NCBI GenBank assembly: GCA_963724625.1
Contig: CAVRVO010000024.1
Coordinates: 1 to 16,648, forward strand
DNA length: 16,648 nt
Source: DATBVX01 sp963724625
GTDB taxonomy: Bacteria; Pseudomonadota; Gammaproteobacteria; Steroidobacterales; Steroidobacteraceae
Direction of reading: 5' to 3'
Shown: in pieces, positions 8,194-15,557 of the stretch
Position numbering within the stretch: the first letter of the stretch is position 1
How the letters are laid out: the number at the start of each line of letters is the position of its first letter
Notes under the pieces: model-generated
What the model was told of the DNA's origin: nothing
Databases searched by the model: none
The model's input: only the letters and a program-made list of their open reading frames with translations
Translations under genes and position numbers: made by a program

Positions 8194-10053
8194 CTAGTGA
8201 AGTCCGATGCGCTGAACAAGTTCCTTGTACCGTGGATCTCCTCGCAGCGGCTCGTAGCCAGGATCGAGGTGCAGGTAGATCAACCCGGCTGAACGCGTCT
8301 GATAAGCCCGTTCGAGCGCCTCGAAGGCACGGTCGAGGTCGCCGATCGCCGCGTGTCCCATCGCCAGATACTCGGCTCGCACGTACTGCTGGCGTGACTC
8401 GCCCTCTAATCGCGCGAGGATTTCGTCCGCTTCTTCACGACGATTCAGTGCAGCGAGCGCCCGGACGATCATTGCATCGTACGAACGCACCGCGGTGTCG
8501 AGGCTCTGGCCACGCTGGAACCAGTTGAGGGCTTGTTCCGCGTCGCCCTTGGCGAGGTAGGCGGACCCGATGAACACGAATCCACGACCATACTTTTCAT
8601 CAATTTCAAACGTTTCCGCGCCTTGCGCGATCGCCGCGTCGTAATCTCCGGCGTACAAGAGCATGCGCGTGGCCCATCCGAAGTATTCGACGCGAAGCGG
8701 GTCGAGTTCCAATGCGCGGCGCAACTCTGCGATACCGTCCCGCAAGCGTCCCACCGTGGGCAGAGCCGTCCCCAAGACCCAGTGCCCTTCCGCGTCATTG
8801 GGACTGAGCGCCACGGCGCGTTCCAGGTGGCGTATGCCTTCTGGGAATTTCCACTCATGCCAGCACAACACCTTGCCGATCGAAATCATCGCATCGGCGA
8901 GTTCGGGATCACGTTGCAGGGCCTGCTCGGCGGCCGACTTGGCACGGGGATACGCGTCGCTTGGTGGGACCCAGTCGTCCGCAAGGTCGCACCAGACATC
9001 CGCAATACCGGCGTAGGCGCGCGCGAATCCCGGGTCTTGGAGCAGGGCATTCTGGAAGAGTTCGTAGGCCTTGCGCAGGCCGACTTCGCTGAACTTGTTG
9101 AAATGAAACCGACCCTTCAGATAAGTCGTATAGGCGTCGAGGTTCTTGGTCGGCGCCACAACCGCCGCCGTACCGCCCGCCAGCTGCAGCTTTAAAGCGT
9201 CGACGATGGAGCGCGAAATCTCGTCCTGCACCGCGAATATGTCCTCGAGCTGGCGGTCGTACGTTTCGGACCAGAGCTGGTATCCGTTGTCCACGCTGAC
9301 CAGTTGCGCAGCAATCCGGATGCGATTCCCAACCTTGCGCACGCTTCCTTCCAGCAGGGTGCTCACGCCGAGCTTTTCGCCGATCTGCCGGACATTGACG
9401 TCCTTTCTGCCCTTGAATGCGAAACAAGACGAGCGGGATGCCACATGGACGCCCGGCACTTTCGACAACGCGTTGATGATTTCCTCGGTCATGCCGTCGC
9501 TGAAGTACTCGTTCTCAGGATCGGCGCTCATGTTCGCCAGCGGCAGGACCGCAATGGCCTTCGGGATCGACGCGCCCTTCGACGCATTTGGCTGCACGCG
9601 TTTTCCCTCGCCGTTACTCGTTTGCGAAATCGCTTGTGCCGCGCGCTCCGCAAAAGCCGCAAACGAAGCGTCGCCGGTAAGACGCGACCATTGTCGTTCA
9701 CGAATACGGTCAGGTACTCGCGCCTGGGCGTCACTCGTGTCGTCGATCACGACAGGCATCAGGAACGTCTGGTCGTCGGACATCAGATGCGACCGGTCGA
9801 CCGCGAGTTTCCATTCCAGCCGGAAGTAGCCTTCGCTGCGCGACTCGGTGTTCTTCGAGATGACCGGAACGAACAGCGTGCAATCCTTGATCCGCTTGCG
9901 AATCGAGGTATCCCACGCGTCGCCGCCCCGCAGTTCGCTCTGGTCGAACCACACGTCGAGCCCGGCCGAGCGCAGTGCATCGGCGATGTGCCGTGCGATC
10001 TCCGCGTCCTGCGAGGCGTAGCTGAGAAATATGGCTTTGGTGTCTTCGACCAT
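8194..10053 (-). CDS. TIR - FlgO/TolB-like - TPR protein
   Basis: This 619-aa multidomain protein starts with a TIR domain (residues about 5-145; AIFLSYASQD, then LDVWFDQSEL, then the C-helix EGYFRLEWKLA). Glu80 stands where the catalytic glutamate of TIR NAD-glycohydrolases is expected. A short linker leads to a FlgO/TolB-like nucleotide-cyclase-associated domain (about 165-295; IAVLPLANMSADPENEYFSDG, LLEGSVRK), and then TPR repeats fill about 305-600. Homologues are often named TIR adenylate cyclase, but no cyclase catalytic domain is present here. No membrane segment is seen, so it is probably cytoplasmic. I chose ATG 10053, five residues before the TIR core; an in-frame TTG at 10077 would add eight residues, and neither has a clear Shine-Dalgarno. 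A lone TATGAT (minus strand, 10115-10110) has no -35 partner. It stands alone between two operons. NAD cleavage or a scaffold/signalling role is inference from domains. Confidence 0.85.
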   Translation of the reverse strand: MVEDTKAIFLSYASQDAEIARHIADALRSAGLDVWFDQSELRGGDAWDTSIRKRIKDCTLFVPVISKNTESRSEGYFRLEWKLAVDRSHLMSDDQTFLMPVVIDDTSDAQARVPDRIRERQWSRLTGDASFAAFAERAAQAISQTSNGEGKRVQPNASKGASIPKAIAVLPLANMSADPENEYFSDGMTEEIINALSKVPGVHVASRSSCFAFKGRKDVNVRQIGEKLGVSTLLEGSVRKVGNRIRIAAQLVSVDNGYQLWSETYDRQLEDIFAVQDEISRSIVDALKLQLAGGTAAVVAPTKNLDAYTTYLKGRFHFNKFSEVGLRKAYELFQNALLQDPGFARAYAGIADVWCDLADDWVPPSDAYPRAKSAAEQALQRDPELADAMISIGKVLCWHEWKFPEGIRHLERAVALSPNDAEGHWVLGTALPTVGRLRDGIAELRRALELDPLRVEYFGWATRMLLYAGDYDAAIAQGAETFEIDEKYGRGFVFIGSAYLAKGDAEQALNWFQRGQSLDTAVRSYDAMIVRALAALNRREEADEILARLEGESRQQYVRAEYLAMGHAAIGDLDRAFEALERAYQTRSAGLIYLHLDPGYEPLRGDPRYKELVQRIGLH

Positions 10054-10063
10054 CAGCAGTCGG

Positions 10064-10261
10064 TCAGCAAACTTCAAGCATTCGGGGTCCGCTCAATGCG
10101 ATATTTACGATCATAACGCCCTGCGAACCAGCGGGGATCAGGAGTTTGACGAGCGGCGCCGCAGGCGCCGCGAAGGACGTCACCGCGGCGGCGACCGTCC
10201 CGAGCGTGGCGAGGGATTCGCGGCCGAAGGCCGCGAACTGTCTCGACGGGCGCCCCAGCAT
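10064..10261 (-). CDS. possible small hydrophobic protein, unrecognised
   Basis: A 65-aa open frame starts at ATG 10261 and ends just before the TIR gene. It is rich in Ala, Val, Leu and Pro, with a central stretch (residues about 18-55) that could be one membrane segment, and its third codon positions are mostly G or C, as in real genes here. Against it, no Shine-Dalgarno precedes the ATG and two strong hairpins fall inside it. I do not recognise the family. It may equally be a chance frame in an untranslated region. Confidence 0.25.
   Translation of the reverse strand: MLGRPSRQFAAFGRESLATLGTVAAAVTSFAAPAAPLVKLLIPAGSQGVMIVNIALSGPRMLEVC
10153..10171. repeat. GC-rich hairpin, 8-bp perfect stem
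   Basis: GCGGCGCC (10153-10160) and GGCGCCGC (10164-10171) pair perfectly around a three-base loop. There is no T-run on either side. It lies in the 225-bp gap between the sulfotransferase stop and the TIR start, so it could be part of a transcription end or RNA-stabilising structure of the saccharide operon. Confidence 0.4.
10217..10237. repeat. GC-rich hairpin, 9-bp perfect stem
   Basis: TTCGCGGCC (10217-10225) and GGCCGCGAA (10229-10237) pair perfectly around a three-base loop, 66 bases downstream of the sulfotransferase stop on the minus strand. The absence of a T-run argues against a classic intrinsic terminator, but it is the strongest hairpin seen in any gap of this window. Confidence 0.45.
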
Positions 10262-10302
10262 AAGAGAAGGCCACGTGCTCGACGGACTGAAAATCCAATA
10301 GG

Positions 10303-11268
10303 TCAATCTGTCGGCGACAGCTTTGGTCGACGCCAGCTCCAGGCCGTCCGTCTCGCCCTGAACGCGATCGCACGCGCGCCACCCAGCGTCAGCTCGGCAA
10401 TGGCCATCTGCAACTTTTCCGGGAAAGTCGCTTTCCTGGCGTATGGGCCAAAGTCCATCGAGTACCCGAGATACGTCAGCATCTCCTTGCTCTCGGCCTC
10501 GAAGATCTCTATCTGGCGGGCTGAAAGCGATTTCCGCCACGCTTCGGCCCTGTCTTTTTGAGGGACCTGTTTGGTGAGTGGATTGAAGACGGCCGCCCTG
10601 GAGTCGACTGTATAGAAATGACTGTCGAGCATACGTTCCGAGTACTCGAGGTCGAGCCACCTGCAGAGATCGACTAGCGTGTCCTTCGGATGACTGACCA
10701 GGGCTTCGTACTGAATCCTCTTGATTCGATCGGACGTCAAGCTCTGCTCGGCAGCCAGGCCATGGGAGAGATGTCCCAGCCACCAGTAGGCGGCAGTGAT
10801 GACGGTGTTCGGCCCCCAGTCCCTCCGCATGACCGAGTGGGCCACGGCGCGCCCATCCCGGACGATGTGGATCGCACGGGCATCCGGAAAAAGCCGAAGG
10901 AGCGTAGGCAGGTAGTTCTTGTTGCTGGGCGTGGCGTCGATCCAGTGGGTAGTCTCACGTTTGCCTGCAAGCCCGGCGTACGCGGCCACGAGCCGGCCGA
11001 TGAGCTCGGGATAGGAGCCCACCTGACCGATGCCGTCCTGGCGGAGGCGCTCCCCGGCGGACTTCCAGCTCCGGAAGCGCGGTGACCGCAGTGCCGCCTG
11101 CAGGGTTCGAAAGGCCTGCGCCGGTTCAGGATCCGGCGGTCCCCCGCTCAGCGATTCAATTTTGAATTGCGCCTCTGGCACGGGGCAGCACAGCGGATGT
11201 GCGCCGAGGACCGTCCCTAATAGCGTCGTTCCGCTACGCGGACACCCGCCAATGAAAATGGGTGTCAT
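10303..11268 (-). CDS. PAPS-dependent sulfotransferase
   Basis: This 321-aa cytosolic-type sulfotransferase (Sulfotransfer family) transfers sulfate from 3'-phosphoadenylyl sulfate to a hydroxyl, most likely on a saccharide or lipid made by this operon. The 5'-phosphosulfate loop is at the very N-terminus (CPRSGTTLL from residue 9), and the 3'-phosphate motif VRDGRAVAHS is at residues 136-145 with Arg137 and Ser145. No signal peptide or membrane anchor is seen. The ATG overlaps the GMC oxidoreductase stop (ATGA at 11265-11268), so the two are translationally coupled, and it is the last gene of the operon. The C-terminal ~40 residues are basic and rich in Arg and Trp, which is a little unusual and may contact membrane or acceptor. 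The acceptor cannot be named. Confidence 0.87.
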   Translation of the reverse strand: MTPIFIGGCPRSGTTLLGTVLGAHPLCCPVPEAQFKIESLSGGPPDPEPAQAFRTLQAALRSPRFRSWKSAGERLRQDGIGQVGSYPELIGRLVAAYAGLAGKRETTHWIDATPSNKNYLPTLLRLFPDARAIHIVRDGRAVAHSVMRRDWGPNTVITAAYWWLGHLSHGLAAEQSLTSDRIKRIQYEALVSHPKDTLVDLCRWLDLEYSERMLDSHFYTVDSRAAVFNPLTKQVPQKDRAEAWRKSLSARQIEIFEAESKEMLTYLGYSMDFGPYARKATFPEKLQMAIAELTLGGARAIAFRARRTAWSWRRPKLSPTD

Positions 11269-12845
11269 GGCGCCTTCAAGTGCTTGGCGAGTCGCAATGC
11301 AAGCGCAAGGATCGTAAGCGTCGGGTTCGCGAAGCCTCCGGTCGTGAAGACAGATCCACCGGTGATGTACAGGTTGTCTACGCCGTGAACTCTCGAGTTG
11401 CAGTCCACGACACCGAGTGCGGGGTTGTCGTGCATGCGCGTCGTGCCGAGGTGATGCAGGGCGGGCTGCATCGCGGCGCGCCAGCGCTCCGGCTCATCGG
11501 GCAGGAGCTTGAGGCTTCCGAGACCGGCCCGCCGCAAGGCGCCATCAAACAGCGTGTGCGCACGAAAGCAGCTCCTCAGGTCGACATCGCGTGCTTGCCA
11601 GCGAACGCGTGCCGTCGGCCGTCCAAAGGCATCGCGTTCGTGGCTGAGCTCGACGCAGTTATCCGGGTCGGCCGTGCATTCCACGAGCGCTCTGAGGCGC
11701 CACTGCGTGTCTGCATCGTCGCGATTGCGACACCGGAGATACAGCGCCCGCAGCGCCATGAGCGGCGAACCGGCGGCGTGCAGCGCATTTTTCGGGAACT
11801 CATGCGGAATGGCGCGACCTCGAACCATGTCCCAGCAGGCGAGGAGCGCCTGCACGCGGGAATCGGCAAACACCGGATCCGCTTCGTACGCAGGACGAAA
11901 ATACAGGGCCGCATTGAGTAGCCGTTCACGTCGCATTGCGGTCGGTGAGGGCGCATACGCGCCGCGTGCAGTCCGCGGCATTCCATTGTCGCTCACACTG
12001 CGCGGGAAATGGAAAGCGAAAGATCGCCGCGCAGCCGGCATGTAAACTCCGCCGTCCACGTAAATATGCTCCGTGAAATAACGGCCCACGATACCGTGCT
12101 CATTCGCCGGCCCGCGCTCAAGCCCGGCGCCCGACAACAACAAGAGTCGCGCGTTCTCGATGCCGCCGGCGGCGAGCACCACGGTCCTTGCCTTGATCTC
12201 GAAGTCGGTGCGCGCGCCATGCACCGCGAGGTCCATCGACGTTACGCGCCGACCATCGGTTGAGAATCGAAGCCGCTGAACGCTCGCGTGCAGGTATGCC
12301 CGGACTTGTTGCGACCTGCGCAGTTCAGCCACGCGACGCGCTCCGAAGTGGATCGAGGACCTGCGAAACAGGATCGCTTCGATGTCCTCTGCCGGGATCG
12401 GAAGGCGGTGGGCAGACGCCGCCCGTTCCCAGTGCATGGGATCGTAATCGAATGGCCCGAGTTCGAGGATCTCATTGGCCTGCCTGTAGAACGGGTCGAG
12501 ATTGCTGCGCGAGAGTGGCCAGCCGCTCGACGGAAACTCCTCGCGTCGCTCGAAATCAATCGGGTCGAGAGGCCGGCACCAACCGGCCCAGAAGTGTGTC
12601 GATCCGCCAAGCGCCGCAATGCGCGTCGCCTGCAGCGACGGATACCCGTCGCCGTCCGATTGGCCTGCGAAAAGCGCTTGCGAACGTTGGTCGAATGCGA
12701 GACCGCCGCCTTCGACCAGGCAGATCGAACGACGTCCGTCATCCAGTTCCCGGGCTAGCGTCAGTCCGGCGGGACCGCCACCGACGATGCAAATATCGCA
12801 GTCGAGAGCGGTGCGGGGCAGGTTGCGGCGGGCATCGATCAGCAT
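11265..12845 (-). CDS. GMC-family FAD-dependent oxidoreductase
   Basis: This 526-aa flavoprotein of the glucose-methanol-choline family oxidises an alcohol group. The Rossmann FAD site is at residues 18-27 (CIVGGGPAG) followed by the acidic end of beta 2 (LVEGGG). LGGSTHFWAGWCRPLD and VVLAAGGIENARLLLLS are the middle family segments. The C-terminal catalytic segment holds HHLGTTRM at 464-471, and GGFANPTLTI carries Asn507-Pro508. There is no signal peptide, so it is probably cytoplasmic. It begins 12 bases after the phosphatase-like gene and overlaps the sulfotransferase start. The context suggests it oxidises a sugar or lipid hydroxyl of the operon product, before or instead of sulfation. 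The electron acceptor is unknown. No frameshift is seen. Confidence 0.88.
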   Translation of the reverse strand: MLIDARRNLPRTALDCDICIVGGGPAGLTLARELDDGRRSICLVEGGGLAFDQRSQALFAGQSDGDGYPSLQATRIAALGGSTHFWAGWCRPLDPIDFERREEFPSSGWPLSRSNLDPFYRQANEILELGPFDYDPMHWERAASAHRLPIPAEDIEAILFRRSSIHFGARRVAELRRSQQVRAYLHASVQRLRFSTDGRRVTSMDLAVHGARTDFEIKARTVVLAAGGIENARLLLLSGAGLERGPANEHGIVGRYFTEHIYVDGGVYMPAARRSFAFHFPRSVSDNGMPRTARGAYAPSPTAMRRERLLNAALYFRPAYEADPVFADSRVQALLACWDMVRGRAIPHEFPKNALHAAGSPLMALRALYLRCRNRDDADTQWRLRALVECTADPDNCVELSHERDAFGRPTARVRWQARDVDLRSCFRAHTLFDGALRRAGLGSLKLLPDEPERWRAAMQPALHHLGTTRMHDNPALGVVDCNSRVHGVDNLYITGGSVFTTGGFANPTLTILALALRLAKHLKAP

Positions 12846-12857
12846 TCGTGGCCGCGC

Positions 12858-14403
12858 TCAGTTGAGGGGCAGCGGTCGGCCATGCAACTCAGGATCTGTT
12901 TCGAGCCCGAGGTGTTCGCGCACCGTGGGCGCCAGGTCCAGGATGTCGTGCGTGGCCAGCCTCTTGCCCGCGGCGACGCCAGGTCCTCGCGCAACGAACC
13001 ATCCGAGCGGCAGGTGGTTGCCCGAACGCCCCGACGGCAGATACCGCGGCACGACACATTCGAAGGCTGGGAGTTGGGATGAGGTGAGCCGTCGGGCGTC
13101 CCGCGAGCGGATGTCGCGCCAGCGCACGATGAGGTCGGGCTGGCCATCGCGGTGCGTCGCCTCGCGCGGCGTATTTGCGTAGGTTCTCTGGATGTCCGCC
13201 ACGATCGGCGTTCCGGTGGTCGCGTCGCACAGTGAATGGAAGAACGTCTCCAGCTCGGTACAGAGCGCATCGTACGCAGGCCCCGCCGCGACGATGCCAT
13301 CGCGCTCTCGGCCGTGCAGGTTCACGCGCAGGAAAGCCGTGAGATCCATCGGCAGCGGAAAATACGCGGTGCGCGGCCAGTCGAACATGCGCGACGACCA
13401 GAGCGGCACGAGGCGTGCAGCAACCGCCGGCGGCACATGCTGCAGGATCGGCCGCAGGCGCGTGACCAGCGAGCGCCGTATGCGGTACAGCGAACCCTTG
13501 CGCAGGGGTTGCTGTGAAAGTGCTGCGCGCCGCGAATCGAGAATGTCGGGCACCAGCTCGCTCCAGCCGGTGTTCGATCCCATGCCATGCAGGGAAAAAA
13601 CGATGACCAGCGCATCGTTGCATTCTGCCAGCAGATCCGACAACGCGTGATCGATCGCGGCATAGACCTGCTCGACCGCTTTCTCGAGCCGCTGCCGCCG
13701 CTCGATATTCGCGCTCTCGATGTCGCGCGCTTCACCGCAGTCCCACAAATAATGGCCGGCGCGATGCGCGGGACCGAGCACGACACAGGCAAAGTCCCAT
13801 GTGTCGCGGCGAAGGAGCGACGCGCCGACGTGTTGCAGCTGTTCCGTCGCGCGCAGCAACTCGCCGCACAGTTGCTCGAGCGAACGGGCGGTTTGGACCC
13901 CGAAGTTCTCGGCCGGCATTGCAGGAGCGCCGAACTTGCGACGGAGCTGCCGTGCAAGTGGCGCAGGCCACGAGTGCGTTGCAGCGGTATCGTGCGTGGC
14001 CCAGCCGTTCAAGTACACGCCATTGAACGCTTGCGGTCTTCCGAGCACCAGAGGCACGTCAATGACGCAACTCCGGATGCCGCGGGAGCCGAAAGTCTCC
14101 CAGAACGGTCGCGCCGCAAAAGTGCCCGCATCGGGCACGACGCAGCACATGCGTGCCGGCTGCCACAGCTTGTTGTGATAGATGCCGTGCCAGGCTGGGC
14201 GCTGGCCGCTGTAGAAGGTCGGCCAGACGGCCCCGGAATACAGATCCGCAGGCGATTCGAGCGTTCCGTATGCGCCCTGCACGCAGCAGCGCGCCAAGCC
14301 CGGGAAGCTTGCCGCGCGCGATCATCGACTGCACGAGCGTGTGTTCCGCGGCATCGATGCCGATCAGGACGACGCGCTTACGATGCTGAATCGTGCCACT
14401 CAC
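12858..14403 (-). CDS. alkaline-phosphatase-superfamily phosphodiesterase-like enzyme, one frameshift
   Basis: This is a metal-dependent hydrolase of the type I phosphodiesterase/nucleotide pyrophosphatase group. The N-terminal frame begins at GTG 14403 (RKRVVLIGIDAAE, metal-ligand Asp17) and breaks near 14275-14290, where one extra G in a GGG run explains the shift. From there the main frame gives the nucleophile region ADLYSGAVWPTF (probably Ser56 as nucleophile) and GQRPAWHGIYH. Later ligands are HRAGHYLWD and GNHLPLGWF. The usual SDHG is SLHG here (Leu271-His272), so one metal-binding Asp is missing. The repaired length is about 514 aa, and a signal peptide is not visible. The GTG start overlaps the TGA of the glycosyltransferase gene upstream (GTGA), which strongly supports the longer reading. 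An annotation from the main frame alone would start wrongly at 14297 and lose the first metal ligand. It could cleave or transfer a phosphoester on the glycan or its carrier. Confidence 0.75.
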
Positions 14404-15551
14404 GGTGATGCAGTGACCCGCGCGTAGACCTGCTCGACTCGGGCAGCGACCTGGTCCCAGCTGTAGTCGCGCGCAATGACTTCCTGGGCATGCTGACCGA
14501 GTCGCCTGCGCAGTCCGGCATCGCCCATGAGGCGCAATACGGCGTCTGCGAATGCGCTCACGTCGCCATCGGGCACGACGAGACCGGAGCGCTGATGCTC
14601 GAGAAGCTTGGCCGAGCTTGCGAACGAGACGGTCGGAGTGCCGCTTGCCATGTAGTTGAGGAGTTTTTGCGGAATGCCGCTGCACTCGACCCGAGGATTC
14701 GCAAGCACTGTGGCGCGGTTCAGCTCGGAGGGCAATTGTTCGTAGTCCACCTGCCGGACTTCCACGCGATCTTCGATGTCGAGTCGCCTGCATTGCGCGA
14801 TGAACGGCTTGAAGTTGTCCGCTGTCAGCAGTTGCAGCCGTGCAGCCGGGTTGCCAATCCGCACCCTGGCGAAGGACTCAAGTAACAGGTCGATGCGCTG
14901 ATACGGCGCCAGATTGCCCGCAAACGTCAGCGTAACGGTATCAGGCGATTCCCGGGGTCCCGATAGAAAGTGATCGATCTCGACGCCGTTGGACACAACC
15001 GTGATCCTGCCGGAGTGCAGGTGGCCCGCGCCCTCGAGGTCTGCGCGCATGTCGTCGGAGACGGCAATGACATGGTCGGCGCGCGGCGGTAGGTCGCGAT
15101 CGAGCGCCCGGCCCGCGAGTCTGCGAAAGCTCGCACCCAGTCTCGAGCCGTAGTGAGGCAGTTCGGTCTCGAGCAGCGTGTGCGAATCGAACACCAGGGG
15201 AGGCTTGCGCTGCGCGCGAGCGAACAACGCTGAAAGCAGGCCCTCGTAATGATGCGCATGGATGACGTCGAAGGCCTGCGTCTTGAGCACCCGCCGCAGT
15301 TTGAGCGTGAGGAGCGGATCGAGCAGCGCCAGTTTCGCGAATGAAGGTCCGGGAGCGGTGCGTCTGTACCACGACGGACCTTCGATGCGATGCACGCTCA
15401 TGTGGGGAGTCGGCGTCGGGCCGCCGAGGTGGTACGTTACGACGTGCACGTCGTGGCCACGGCGCCCCAGAGCTTCCGCCATCCGATGGATGCGGATCGG
15501 CGTGCCCCGTGGCCACGGAAAAGGACAGGCGGCGACCATTGCGATGCGCAT
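14400..15551 (-). CDS. GT4-like (GT-B) glycosyltransferase
   Basis: This 383-aa glycosyltransferase of group 1 transfers a sugar from a nucleotide donor to a growing saccharide at the cytoplasmic face. The N-terminal half has a Gly-rich acceptor-side loop (PFPWPRGTPIR), DVIHAHHYEG and SNGVEIDHF at the interdomain region. The C-terminal half has LTFAGNLAPYQRIDLLLESF and the donor-site segment PRVECSGIPQKLLNYMASG. The second Glu of the usual EX7E motif is Asn here (KLLNYMASG), a variant I know from a GT4 subgroup with KLxxYMAxG. It begins six bases after the GT2 gene and its stop overlaps the phosphatase-like start, so the operon is continuous. There is no transmembrane segment and no frameshift. 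The donor sugar and linkage cannot be inferred. Confidence 0.88.
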   Translation of the reverse strand: MRIAMVAACPFPWPRGTPIRIHRMAEALGRRGHDVHVVTYHLGGPTPTPHMSVHRIEGPSWYRRTAPGPSFAKLALLDPLLTLKLRRVLKTQAFDVIHAHHYEGLLSALFARAQRKPPLVFDSHTLLETELPHYGSRLGASFRRLAGRALDRDLPPRADHVIAVSDDMRADLEGAGHLHSGRITVVSNGVEIDHFLSGPRESPDTVTLTFAGNLAPYQRIDLLLESFARVRIGNPAARLQLLTADNFKPFIAQCRRLDIEDRVEVRQVDYEQLPSELNRATVLANPRVECSGIPQKLLNYMASGTPTVSFASSAKLLEHQRSGLVVPDGDVSAFADAVLRLMGDAGLRRRLGQHAQEVIARDYSWDQVAARVEQVYARVTASP

Positions 15552-15557
15552 GATTGA

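Noticed and set aside
8194..10053. Adenylate cyclase
   Set aside because: Homologues often carry this name, but no class III cyclase catalytic domain is present; only TIR, FlgO/TolB-like and TPR regions are seen.
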